Assembly: GCA_964404895.1 (NCBI GenBank)
Contig: CAYOLV010000006.1
Coordinates: 62,001-126,000 of the forward strand
Direction: 5' to 3'
Length of the DNA: 64,000 nt
Source: JBGSUZ01 sp964404895
GTDB taxonomy: Bacteria; Bacillota; Clostridia; Peptostreptococcales; Acidaminobacteraceae
Part shown: piece by piece, positions 1 to 8,196 of the stretch
How the letters are laid out: each line of letters starts with the position of its first letter
Position numbering within the stretch: the stretch's first letter is position 1
Translations under genes and position numbers: made by a program
Notes under the pieces: generated by a model
Told to the model about the DNA's origin: nothing
The model's database searches: none
Seen by the model: the letters and a program-made list of their open reading frames with translations, nothing else

Positions 1-678
1 GTAACCGACTTTATAGACGGTCTGTATTTGAGTTTCTCCAAAGGGTCCCAGTTTTTTTCTCAGGCGCTGAACGTGAATGTCTACAGTTCGAGTGCCTCCT
101 TCATAGGACAAATCCCATATCATTTCAAGGAGTTGTTCTCTGGTAAAGACATGCATGGGAGCCCCTGCAAAAATCCAAAGAAGGTCAAACTCTTTTGGGG
201 TGAGTTCCAGTTCAACACCCTCTAACACGGCCATTCGAGCGTCTAACTGCAAAGTTAAGCTGCCTGTTTGAATGCACTTAGCTGATCCTCGGGGCGCTGC
301 AGGTTCTGCGAACTTGTCCATTCTTCTGAGTAGAGCTGAAGCTCTTGCCAAGACTTCACGCATGTCAAAGGGTTTGGTAATGTAGTCGTCTGCACCAAAT
401 TCCAGTCCTAGAACTTTATCTACTAAATCGTTTTTTGCCGTCAGCAAAATCACGCCGATTTTCTGACCTGGCTCTATTTGCTTTAACACTTCAAAACCTG
501 TTAAGTATGGCATGGTGACATCAAGTATGGCAATTTTCGGTTGAATATCCTTGATTATTTCGAGGGCAGCTCTGCCGTCATAAGCCGTAAAGACCTCATA
601 CCCTTCACGGGTAAAGGCGTAACTCAAGGTGTCTGCCAACCCTTTTTCATCATCTGCAATGACTATTTTTTCCTTCAT
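1..678 (-). CDS. OmpR/PhoB-family response regulator, 3' end cut by window edge
   Basis: The 226 codons visible encode an N-terminal receiver domain and a C-terminal winged-helix DNA-binding domain. The start reads MKEKIVIADDEKG with the acidic pair DD, the phospho-acceptor region is ILDVTMPYLTGFEVL, and the conserved switch lysine lies in DDYITKPFDMRE. The C-terminal part carries the family motifs LTPKEFDLLW and RTVDIHVQRLRKKLG, and the frame runs off the window at TVYKVGY, so only roughly the last ten residues are missing. A GGAGG ribosome site sits about seven bases before the ATG. The partner kinase would lie outside the window to the left. It resembles the WalR at 62.1-62.8 kb but is a separate paralogue, and its target genes cannot be told from sequence. 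Confidence 0.93.
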   Translation of the reverse strand, partial: MKEKIVIADDEKGLADTLSYAFTREGYEVFTAYDGRAALEIIKDIQPKIAILDVTMPYLTGFEVLKQIEPGQKIGVILLTAKNDLVDKVLGLEFGADDYITKPFDMREVLARASALLRRMDKFAEPAAPRGSAKCIQTGSLTLQLDARMAVLEGVELELTPKEFDLLWIFAGAPMHVFTREQLLEMIWDLSYEGGTRTVDIHVQRLRKKLGPFGETQIQTVYKVGY

Positions 679-740
679 GGGAAGCCTCCAAAATACAGTT
701 ATTCTTATGGTTACTATAACCTATTTTGTTAAGTTTCAAA

Positions 741-792
741 AGAAAACAGGCGATGACGTCAAAGAGTTGTAACCTTTTGACTCATCGCCTGT
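741..792 (-). terminator. intrinsic terminator of iorAB
   Basis: An 11-bp stem (746-756 with 782-792), extended inward by a partly paired GTCAAA segment, is followed on the minus strand by TTTTCTTTT. It lies just after the iorB stop and ends the iorA-iorB transcript. Confidence 0.75.
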
Positions 793-827
793 GTCTGTTT
801 ATTGGGTTGTGTTAAATCAGGTAGGGC

Positions 828-1412
828 TTATGCCTCGTTGTACCCCATGCCATAGCCGATCTCAAAGGCTTGAAGATTCAGGGTCACTGTTTTAGGCGGC
901 ACATTTTCTACAATGGCTTTTTTCCAAATATCTGTTGGTATTTCTGGAATATGTTTAGCCAAAACACCCAAGAGGAAGGTATTGGCAACCTTTGAATTCC
1001 CCAGTTTAGCCCCTTCTTCGTTTCCGTTAAAGGCAATGACTTTGAAATCTCTTTCCAATTGCTCTGGAATATCTTCTGGATAGGGGGCTTTTTCAAACAT
1101 GACGGGTACAGGGGGAATTTTGGAGGTATTCATAATAATCGTTCCCTTAGGTTTTACCATTCCGCTCCACCTCATCCCTTCTAAAGGTTCTAGGGCTAAG
1201 AGAAAATCTGCTTCTCTCGGAGGGATGTTGGGCGAAAAGACTTCTTCCCCAATCCGTACACTGCCCCAAACTTTACCACCCCTTTGAGATAATCCAATCA
1301 CGTCATTGGATTTAAAGGAAAACCCTGCTAAAAAACCTGCGTCGCATATCAATTTCGTAGTGAGAACCAAACCTTGACCCCCAACGCCTGCTAATAATAT
1401 GTTAATCGTCAC
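828..1412 (-). CDS. iorB: indolepyruvate:ferredoxin oxidoreductase beta subunit
   Basis: This 194-residue protein is the gamma-type catalytic subunit of the pyruvate:ferredoxin oxidoreductase superfamily. Its N-terminus has the glycine-rich LLAGVGGQGLVLTTKLI motif typical of these subunits. With IorA it would oxidise indolepyruvate and other aryl pyruvates from aromatic amino acids to aryl-acetyl-CoA, passing electrons to ferredoxin. The start is GTG, placed eight bases after an AGGAGG ribosome site. It begins 12 bases after the iorA stop, so the two are co-transcribed. The length is normal for the family. Confidence 0.93.
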   Translation of the reverse strand: MTINILLAGVGGQGLVLTTKLICDAGFLAGFSFKSNDVIGLSQRGGKVWGSVRIGEEVFSPNIPPREADFLLALEPLEGMRWSGMVKPKGTIIMNTSKIPPVPVMFEKAPYPEDIPEQLERDFKVIAFNGNEEGAKLGNSKVANTFLLGVLAKHIPEIPTDIWKKAIVENVPPKTVTLNLQAFEIGYGMGYNEA

Positions 1413-1424
1413 TTTTCATTCCTC

Positions 1425-3239
1425 CTATTCCCCAAGGCGCTTGATGGCGCCAACTGGGCAGACTTGAGAGCATACAGAACAACCCACGCACATATCGGCA
1501 TTGATGGAACTTTTTTGTTTTTCTTGTCCCGGGTAGTCCTTCATGAGCAGTGGCGGGCAATTGGTCTTAATACAAGTTCTGCAAGCGATACAGATCTTTT
1601 CGTCCACATAAAACGGCGTTTCTTTGATTTTAAAGTTCAAAGCGCAAGGTCTTGTGGTCATAATAATGCTGAGACCCTCACGCTTCATTTCCTCAGTAAT
1701 GACTGCCTTTGCTTCTTTATAGTTGAATTGGTCTACCACTCGAACGTTTTCAAAACCCATGCCTTTTAACAGTTCTGGAATTTTTACAAACATATCTGCC
1801 CCTGATTCCCAGTAGGCACCTGAGACGGCAGTAGGCTGTCCCCCAGTCATGGCAGTCAGTCCGTTGTTCAATATGATGACCGTCATATTCTCCGTTGGAT
1901 CAATTTGGTGAAGTAAATTGACGGCGCCAGTCATTCCGGAGTGGAAGAAAGTTCCATCTCCAATGACATTGACCAAGGCTTGTTTTTGCCCTGCCAAAGT
2001 ATTGGCTTTGGTCATACCCTTCATAATGCCAAGGGATGCTCCCATGGAAATAATGGAAGAACTGAGTTCAATAGGCTCTAACACCGCTAAAGAATAACAG
2101 CCAATGTCCCCAATTAAATTGGCTTTCGCCTTTTTAAGAATGTCAAAGACAGGTCGGTGAGGACAACCTGCACAGAACATGGCAATACGGTTCACTGTTT
2201 CTACCGCCACTGCCTCTTCATAGCGAACATTGTCTAAAACCCCTGCCTTAACTAAACCCTTTTCAATACTATCCGCAGAAAGCTCTCCTGTGAAATTGAA
2301 ATAAGCTTTCCCCTCGCAAGGAATACCTCCTAAAATTAGTTCATTTTCAATAAAAGGCAACATTTCCTCAATGACGATGACTCTTTCGTACTGGTTTGCC
2401 AACTCTTTGAGTGGATTGATAGGCAGCGGGTATACCATGCCTAATTTGAAAATGCTCAGGTCTGTTCCCAGCTCTCTCAGGTGATAGTAGACCAGTCCCG
2501 AAGTGACAATCAATACATCTTTTCGCCCACTTTTTGAAGGTTCATATCTGTTAACCAGTTCCCCTCTGTGGTTTTTAAGCTCCGACGCGCCTTGTTTTAG
2601 CGCTTCAATTCGAGCTTTCATGCTGTACTGCTTGGCAAAGGTGTTGGGCGGAATCATGCCGTAGTCTTTAATATCCCCATGGAAACCGCTAATCTCCCGC
2701 TCTATTCTAGGGCTGGTCTCTACAATACATCTGCCATGACACACTCGGCTAGTGATTCTCACCATGGTTGGCATATCAAATTGTTCACTGACTTCAAAGG
2801 CCAGTCGGGTGTAGTCAATGGCTTCTTGGCTGTCCCCCGGATCAAAAATAGCCATATTGGCAAACTTCCCAAGCGTTCGGTTGTCCTGCTCATTTTGAGA
2901 GGAGGCCATGCCCGGGTCTTCTCCCGTCACCAACACAAACCCACCATTGATCTTGGTTTGGGTAAAGGTCATAAGAGGATCCATGGCTACATTTACCCCT
3001 ACGTGTTTCATACTCGCCATAGCTCTGGCACCTGAGAAAGAGCCTCCAATGGCAACTTCTACGGCGACTTTTTCATTGATAGAAAACTCTGCGTAGACTT
3101 CTGGGCATATCTCTTTTACAGTTTCCATAATTTCGACGGTGGGTGACCCAGGGTAACTGGCCGCAATGTTGCCACCAGCCTCATAGAACCCTCTTGCGAT
3201 CCCTTGATTGCCCGTCATGGTCGTTTTATTTTCAGACAT
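1425..3239 (-). CDS. iorA: indolepyruvate:ferredoxin oxidoreductase alpha subunit
   Basis: The 604 residues match a full-length IorA. The N-terminal pyrimidine-binding part begins with GIARGFYEAGGNIAASYPGSP. A thiamine-diphosphate-binding part near residues 360-480 has GDIGCYSL and GDGTFFHSGM. The C-terminus is a two-cluster ferredoxin domain, with cysteine patterns in CIACRTCIKTNC and CVGCSVCSQVCPVGAIK for two 4Fe-4S centres. It acts in the cytoplasm in reductive or oxidative metabolism of aromatic amino acids, which fits an anaerobic amino-acid fermenter. A GAGGTG ribosome site precedes the ATG. It is first in the iorA-iorB operon. Confidence 0.95.
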   Translation of the reverse strand: MSENKTTMTGNQGIARGFYEAGGNIAASYPGSPTVEIMETVKEICPEVYAEFSINEKVAVEVAIGGSFSGARAMASMKHVGVNVAMDPLMTFTQTKINGGFVLVTGEDPGMASSQNEQDNRTLGKFANMAIFDPGDSQEAIDYTRLAFEVSEQFDMPTMVRITSRVCHGRCIVETSPRIEREISGFHGDIKDYGMIPPNTFAKQYSMKARIEALKQGASELKNHRGELVNRYEPSKSGRKDVLIVTSGLVYYHLRELGTDLSIFKLGMVYPLPINPLKELANQYERVIVIEEMLPFIENELILGGIPCEGKAYFNFTGELSADSIEKGLVKAGVLDNVRYEEAVAVETVNRIAMFCAGCPHRPVFDILKKAKANLIGDIGCYSLAVLEPIELSSSIISMGASLGIMKGMTKANTLAGQKQALVNVIGDGTFFHSGMTGAVNLLHQIDPTENMTVIILNNGLTAMTGGQPTAVSGAYWESGADMFVKIPELLKGMGFENVRVVDQFNYKEAKAVITEEMKREGLSIIMTTRPCALNFKIKETPFYVDEKICIACRTCIKTNCPPLLMKDYPGQEKQKSSINADMCVGCSVCSQVCPVGAIKRLGE

Positions 3240-3472
3240 TTTCGCACCTCGGTTTCATTATTATTTAGGGTACAAAAATACCCTTTGTATGGTTTATACC
3301 AAAATGAAAGGGTGCTAATCTTATGATTTTGTATTAATTGTTAAAACCATTTTATTCCTTATTCCGCTAGACGTTGCCAGGCTTCTTAGGATATAATGCA
3401 CTTGAACCTCAACTGATTTTTACAGACAATCTCACGCCTTATAAAAGGCTGTTTTATATTAAAGGAGCGCTT

Positions 3473-4342
3473 ATGAAACTCATTGCAATTGATTTAGACG
3501 GAACCTTACTCGGTCATGACAAGACCATACACCCAGAAGATGTGAAAACTATTCTAGATGCTCAAAACCTTGGTATTGAAGTGGTGGTCGCTACAGGCCG
3601 ACACTATGAAGACGCCAAGCGTATGATCGAGAAGTCAGATCTACACCTGCCGATTATTGGTTCTAACGGTGCTTCCATTCACTCTTTAGAAGGTGAGCTT
3701 CTCCAGTGTCAAGGCATTGATAAAGAAGACCTCCATATGATTTTTACTGAACTGGAACGCCTTGAAATCAGTTTTATTGCCTTAGGTGACAACCATGTCT
3801 ATGCCCTTGAAAGTGGGCTCCGCATTATGGAAGAAGAAGTAGAGCAATTTAAAACACCTGAATACGAAAACGATATGTACCGCATTAAAAATGAACTTCG
3901 CGCATGGGTTGAGTCTAAAGAAGGTGGCGTTTTTAAGTCCGCAGAAGACTTCGCCCAAGTAGACGACCGCATTCTCAACATTCTCGCTATCTGCTATGAC
4001 GACAAAAAACGTCTAGCCGCTAAAGCCCACTTTGAGGCGATGAACCGACTACACGTTTTCTCTTCTTATCGTATTAATTTTGAAATGACCCATGCCGATG
4101 TTTCCAAGGGCAATGCGGTGAAATTTTATGCCAACGCCCTAGGCATTAAGGACTACGACATTGTTGCCATCGGTGACAATTTCAATGACGTTTCCATGAT
4201 CCAAATGGCTGGAATCGGCGTGGCTATGGGCAATGCAGAAGAAGGGGTCAAAGCCATTTCTGATTTTGTAACCCTCGCCAATCATGAGGGCGGCGTTGGA
4301 CACGCCATCCGCAGACTGCTTTTCATCGATCAAAAGCGCTAG
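3473..4342 (+). CDS. Cof-type HAD-superfamily hydrolase (HAD-IIB)
   Basis: This is a 289-residue sugar-phosphatase-like protein. HAD motif I is the DLDGTLLG near residues 7-14, and motif IV is AIGDNFNDVSMI near the C-terminus followed by GVAMGNA, both typical of the Cof/YidA group. These enzymes dephosphorylate small phosphorylated sugars or cofactors such as pyridoxal phosphate or FMN, and the exact substrate cannot be predicted. I chose the ATG at 3473 because AAAGGAG lies just upstream and homology to the family starts there. A longer in-frame TTG start at 3374 would add a 33-residue tail unlike the family. It is transcribed away from iorAB. Confidence 0.9.
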   Translation: MKLIAIDLDGTLLGHDKTIHPEDVKTILDAQNLGIEVVVATGRHYEDAKRMIEKSDLHLPIIGSNGASIHSLEGELLQCQGIDKEDLHMIFTELERLEISFIALGDNHVYALESGLRIMEEEVEQFKTPEYENDMYRIKNELRAWVESKEGGVFKSAEDFAQVDDRILNILAICYDDKKRLAAKAHFEAMNRLHVFSSYRINFEMTHADVSKGNAVKFYANALGIKDYDIVAIGDNFNDVSMIQMAGIGVAMGNAEEGVKAISDFVTLANHEGGVGHAIRRLLFIDQKR

Positions 4343-4403
4343 GTTTTAAAACCTTCGCTGGGGCTTGCCTAACTCAATCTTAAATCATTTTTTAGTTCAT
4401 TTT

Positions 4404-5084
4404 TTAAATCATAACGAAGCGGCTGACCATAATAAAATGGAAGGCGCTGCCCGCTAAAATAAATAAATGGAAGATCTCATGGAAGCCTAGGTGCAATAAG
4501 CGCAGGGCTTCCGATTTTTTTGCGTAAATAATGGAACCCACTGTATAGAGGACGCCGCCAGTTACCAAGCAGATAAATCCTGCCACAGGCATAGATTTGT
4601 AAATGGGGTAAATAAAGAAGATGGCGAGCCAGCCGAGGAACAAGTAAAATCCAGTATAGAGCCATCTTGGGGCTGTCATCCAAAAGAGTTTGACGATGAT
4701 TCCTGTAATGGCAAGGGTCCACACGCCTATCAACAGAGATGTTCCCAACCAACCTTTAAGGGTGATCAAGCAAATTGGCGTATAGGTTCCTGCAATCAAA
4801 ACGTAGATCATAGCATGGTCTACTTTTCTCAAAATAGCGCTGACTCTCTCAGAACCGGGAATCCAATGATAGATGGTTGAGGCGCTGTACAAAGCAATCA
4901 AGCTAATGCCGAAGATTAACCCGCCAGCTAAATAGAACCCATTATGATCCTTCACTGCCAAGTAGATCATATAGACCAGACCAACGACGGAAAGCAAGGC
5001 GCCAATCAGATGGGTTATGGCATTTCCAGGCTCTTTCATGTGCAGCGAAAAATTCTTTTTAACTTGTTTTTGAATATTGTTCAT
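4404..5084 (-). CDS. hemolysin III / PAQR-family membrane protein
   Basis: The 226-residue protein has seven predicted membrane segments. It carries the conserved histidines of the hemolysin III (YqfA, PAQR) family: NAITHLIGAL near the start, SASTIYHW and KVDHAMIYVLIAGTYTP in the middle, and GFHEIFHLFILAGSAFHF near the end. In PAQR proteins these residues form a zinc site in a possible lipid hydrolase. The physiological role in bacteria is not established, and the name hemolysin is historical. A GAGGAGG ribosome site precedes the ATG. It is convergent with the HAD gene and divergent from the DUF1836 gene. Confidence 0.9.
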   Translation of the reverse strand: MNNIQKQVKKNFSLHMKEPGNAITHLIGALLSVVGLVYMIYLAVKDHNGFYLAGGLIFGISLIALYSASTIYHWIPGSERVSAILRKVDHAMIYVLIAGTYTPICLITLKGWLGTSLLIGVWTLAITGIIVKLFWMTAPRWLYTGFYLFLGWLAIFFIYPIYKSMPVAGFICLVTGGVLYTVGSIIYAKKSEALRLLHLGFHEIFHLFILAGSAFHFIMVSRFVMI

Positions 5085-5234
5085 TTGTTAAAACCTCCTC
5101 AACCTTGTCATTTAAAGGGATACGTTGATCTAAAATGACCAGCAGTCATGTATGTGGTATTGATATACAATTTATCTAGTTTCCATAACTATATCATTGT
5201 GATATACTGATGTCAATAGGAAGGAGGCTCACTT

Positions 5235-5741
5235 ATGTCCATTGAAAAATTCCAAAATTACAAAGGCATCGACGAAAAAGATATCCCTAAAATACCCCTC
5301 TATATGGATCAGGTCACCAGCTGGTTCGACGAAGCCATTTCCAATTGGGCGGTAGATGAAGCAGAAAAAACCCTGACCAAAACTATGATTAACAATTACG
5401 TCAAGGCCAAACTGGTTAGTGCCCCTGACAAAAAAAAATATACGCCAGAACAGCTGATGCAGCTCATTATGATATATCACCTCAAAAATGTGCTCACTAT
5501 AGATGACCTGCGCATTCTCTTTAAAACCACCCCAAACGGCAAAGCCGACTTGGAAATGGCCAATTACTATAGTCAGTTCCACGAAATGGAAAACTTTTTA
5601 CTCGACGAACTCCGCAGTGACGGGGTTTTCAGCCGCATTAACTCTGCAAGTCCTGAAGATAAACGACTCTATGCCTTGCAACTCAGTCTTGAAGCCAATC
5701 TGAAAAAGCGCTTGGCCGAACTTTTGATTGATAGTTTATAA
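5235..5741 (+). CDS. DUF1836 domain protein, probable DNA-binding regulator
   Basis: This 168-residue protein contains the DUF1836 core, recognisable by TKTMINNYVKAKLVSAP, a basic KKYTPEQLMQLIMIYHLK segment and a TIDDLRILF helix. The arrangement resembles a MerR-like winged helix, and the family is generally taken to bind DNA, but its function is uncharacterised. The gene has a strong AAGGAGG ribosome site, stands alone, and ends before a good terminator. It is divergent from the hemolysin III gene, so the 150-base gap between them may be its operator. Confidence 0.82.
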   Translation: MSIEKFQNYKGIDEKDIPKIPLYMDQVTSWFDEAISNWAVDEAEKTLTKTMINNYVKAKLVSAPDKKKYTPEQLMQLIMIYHLKNVLTIDDLRILFKTTPNGKADLEMANYYSQFHEMENFLLDELRSDGVFSRINSASPEDKRLYALQLSLEANLKKRLAELLIDSL

Positions 5742-5792
5742 AATTTATCAGATCAAAATTCTTATTCACTCATGAAGTTCTCAAAAACGTGA

Positions 5793-5826
5793 AATGACCC
5801 ACTGCGTGACGGCGGGTCATTTTTTT
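5793..5826 (+). terminator. intrinsic terminator after DUF1836 gene
   Basis: An 8-bp stem AATGACCC/GGGTCATT (5793-5800 with 5814-5821) is followed directly by a run of T on the plus strand. Confidence 0.8.
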
Positions 5827-5886
5827 GTTTTCAATTTAGTTTTAAGGGGGAACCTGTTTGCAGTAGGGGCTACAACAGGGTTACCG

Positions 5887-5946
5887 AAAAAATCTCTTTT
5901 GCTGATGTGTTGTTAAACACAGTTTATCAGCAAAAGAGATTTTTTA
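5887..5946. terminator. bidirectional terminator between convergent genes
   Basis: A roughly 20-bp nearly perfect inverted repeat (5887-5906 with 5926-5946) has AAAAAA on the left and TTTTTT on the right, so it can stop transcription from either side. It lies between the DUF1836 gene and the pucR-like gene. Confidence 0.8.
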
Positions 5947-5989
5947 CTTTATATAGGAGTCCAAACATTAGCCCGTCTCTTTGTAATTT

Positions 5990-7144
5990 TTACAAATCCC
6001 CAGTATAAATCAGGTGCAGACGTACCCCGACGGCTAAAGTTTCATAAAAAGACCATTCCGTATGCCATTGCTCATCTCGACCTTCGCTCAATATCTGCCG
6101 TACCCGTTCCATGCGGTAGCGGACGGTGTTACCGTGTTGAAACAACTTTTCTGCCGCCAGTTTAACATCGCCACCACTGAGAATATAGACCACAGCCGTC
6201 TTTAAGAGCTCTGCCCCCTGTCTCTGGTCGTAAGTCTGCAAAGGTTCAATCACCGACTCATAATATTGCACTGCCCAAGGGTTGTCTTTAATAGGAAGAA
6301 GCAGGCGATCCAGTCCCATGTCGCTAAAATTCAATTTCCCTAGTTGATAGGTCACTGCCGTTTGATAGGCATAAATCGCTTCGTGAATGGCGGCATCTAA
6401 TCGGTCAATTTTTTGCCCTCCTCGACTGAGTCCTAAAACATGGTCATGATCCAACTGCAATTGGTTCAGGCTTCTCTCCATGTGCTTCAAGAGAGGCTGA
6501 CTCTCTGGCTCATCTCCGCTGACCACCACAAGAAATCCTCCGCGGTAAGGCCAACATTTGTGACTTTTGTCCAGCAAACAACGTTGCAAGTCCACCGCTT
6601 CGTGGCTATAAGTCTCTGAAGACTTGGCATAGGCCACTTGAACGTACTCTCCAAAGTAACGATACAGTTGTTGTACCAATCTTCTCACTGCAAATCGGTT
6701 CATCTCTCCTGAAAGCATTCGGTCGATTTGAACTTCCAAATCTTCCATTTCAAGCTGAGTCTTTACCAAATCGTTGACGGCCGTAATGAGGACTTCAAAG
6801 AAGACATCGTGGAAAACAAAAATGGGAAAGTTGGCTTCGTCACAACGCTTTTTGATAGGCTCTGGTATGGTCTCTATGTAAATATTTTTAATGGCGAGCC
6901 CCGCAGCTCCTACTTTGATTAAACGCTCTACAATTTCCCCGAGGCGATTCAAGTCGTCTTTGATGTTGACTAGGGTCGTCAGTACCAACTCCCCTTCTCT
7001 GAAATTCTTTTCGATCATGTCCCCCATTTCGTAGTCCATCATGCCTACGGTGACAATGGGTTCTTTGAGTCCCGCTTCTCCTGCAATCAGCCGAAAGGTT
7101 TTGAAAGCGTCTAATGCCACCGCTTCACCTAAAGTCATATTCAT
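5990..7144 (-). CDS. PucR-family transcriptional regulator
   Basis: The 384-residue protein has an N-terminal PucR-type sensor domain (roughly residues 1-125), a middle GGDEF-like/CdaR segment, and a C-terminal helix-turn-helix near residues 320-375. That last part contains GGDVKLAAEKLFQHGNTVRYR, typical of PucR/CdaR regulators of purine, amino-acid or sugar-acid catabolism. The start at 7144 is chosen because its ATG overlaps the TGA of the upstream PhzF-type gene as ATGA. This indicates translational coupling, with GGTGAG as ribosome site. A longer frame inside the upstream gene is unlikely. The coupled PhzF-like enzyme may be its target or sensor partner, which is inference. Confidence 0.88.
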   Translation of the reverse strand: MNMTLGEAVALDAFKTFRLIAGEAGLKEPIVTVGMMDYEMGDMIEKNFREGELVLTTLVNIKDDLNRLGEIVERLIKVGAAGLAIKNIYIETIPEPIKKRCDEANFPIFVFHDVFFEVLITAVNDLVKTQLEMEDLEVQIDRMLSGEMNRFAVRRLVQQLYRYFGEYVQVAYAKSSETYSHEAVDLQRCLLDKSHKCWPYRGGFLVVVSGDEPESQPLLKHMERSLNQLQLDHDHVLGLSRGGQKIDRLDAAIHEAIYAYQTAVTYQLGKLNFSDMGLDRLLLPIKDNPWAVQYYESVIEPLQTYDQRQGAELLKTAVVYILSGGDVKLAAEKLFQHGNTVRYRMERVRQILSEGRDEQWHTEWSFYETLAVGVRLHLIYTGDL

Positions 7145-8007
7145 AGGCTCACCACTTTTTCTCCCAAATGACTGGCAGTTCCCCCAACCCAAATGCACCC
7201 GGCTTCATCTATAAAGCCGCTGATCTGTGACGGATTGCCCATTTCTACCCCTTGAATAAAGGTAAACGTCTTGGACTGCTTCAAATAATGAGCCAAATAG
7301 GCGGTTAAAGCGCCGTTTGAGGTTCCTGTTGCGGCTTCTTCGGGAATGGCGTAGAGGGGGGCAAAGTTTCGACACCTAGCACTGTCCTCTCCTGTCAGTG
7401 CGAAAACATGATACCCCGTAATATTTAAAGCGGTGCTAATGGCACTAATGGCTTCATCATCGGGCTGAATACGTTCTAAAGCTTCAACACTCACCACGGG
7501 AATGAGTAAATCCATTAAGCCTGTGGACACAATCTGGCAAGGCAACTCTGGGTGAATCTCCTCTTCCTTTAGGCCGATGGAGGCTGCAATACGCTGAGCT
7601 GAAACAATCTCTGTCATTTGTGGCGCTGCCTGTTCCATGAGAACTTTCCCATCTTCAGAGATCCGAACTCGTAAAACTCCCGCTTTGGTCTCCTGAGTCC
7701 ATTCCCCTGAAGGAATCATGCCTAGCTGATACAAGCCTGAAAAAAGTCCAATGGTGGCATGACCACAAAGATCCACTTCTTCATTTGGGGTGAAAAATCT
7801 GACTTTAAAGTCCGCTTTTCCCTTCGGCTGTCTGTCTCTGCAATCTGTAACAAAGGCGGTTTCAGAAAAACCTATTTCTGCGGCAACGGCTCTCATTTCT
7901 TGTTCCGTAAGGACATCGTCAAAGACAAAACCTGCGGGATTTCCCGTGGTCTCCTCTCCAGATTTTGCAAAAGAATCTATGGTATAGACGCGAATATTTT
8001 TAGTCAT
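7141..8007 (-). CDS. PhzF-family isomerase/epimerase-like protein
   Basis: The 288-residue protein has the two-lobed diaminopimelate-epimerase-like fold of the PhzF family. The typical start is VYTIDSFAKSGEETTGNPAG. The catalytic-glutamate motif is IGFSETAFV, and other family marks are DLCGHATIGLF and the late ATGTSNGALTAYLA. Members isomerise small acids, but most, including this one, have no assigned substrate. No phenazine genes are nearby, so phenazine synthesis is not implied. It is the first gene of a two-gene unit with the PucR-type regulator, overlapping it by four bases. A GGGGAGTG ribosome site precedes the ATG. Confidence 0.9.
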   Translation of the reverse strand: MTKNIRVYTIDSFAKSGEETTGNPAGFVFDDVLTEQEMRAVAAEIGFSETAFVTDCRDRQPKGKADFKVRFFTPNEEVDLCGHATIGLFSGLYQLGMIPSGEWTQETKAGVLRVRISEDGKVLMEQAAPQMTEIVSAQRIAASIGLKEEEIHPELPCQIVSTGLMDLLIPVVSVEALERIQPDDEAISAISTALNITGYHVFALTGEDSARCRNFAPLYAIPEEAATGTSNGALTAYLAHYLKQSKTFTFIQGVEMGNPSQISGFIDEAGCIWVGGTASHLGEKVVSL

Positions 8008-8196
8008 GGTTCAATCACTCCCCTCAAATCTATCTTACCTAATTGGCGGACTTCTCGAAAGGGTTAATCCGCTAATTATTTAAAAGTTGATTTCATTTCC
8101 ATTTCACATATAATGTAATAGGAAACTTTTTGATTTTTTATAATTTTTTTATTCAGTCTACTGTGATTTTTATATAGAAAGGAAAGGAATAAATTC

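Noticed and set aside
2679..3035. 118-codon plus-strand frame inside iorA
   Set aside because: It lies entirely in the complement of a well conserved gene and has no ribosome site.
3269..3285. GGGTA-TACCC repeat before iorA as an operator
   Set aside because: It is only five bases per arm and no regulator can be linked to it.
4343..4403. AGGTTTTAAAACCT palindrome between the HAD and hemolysin III genes
   Set aside because: It has no loop and no T-run after it, so it is not a credible terminator.
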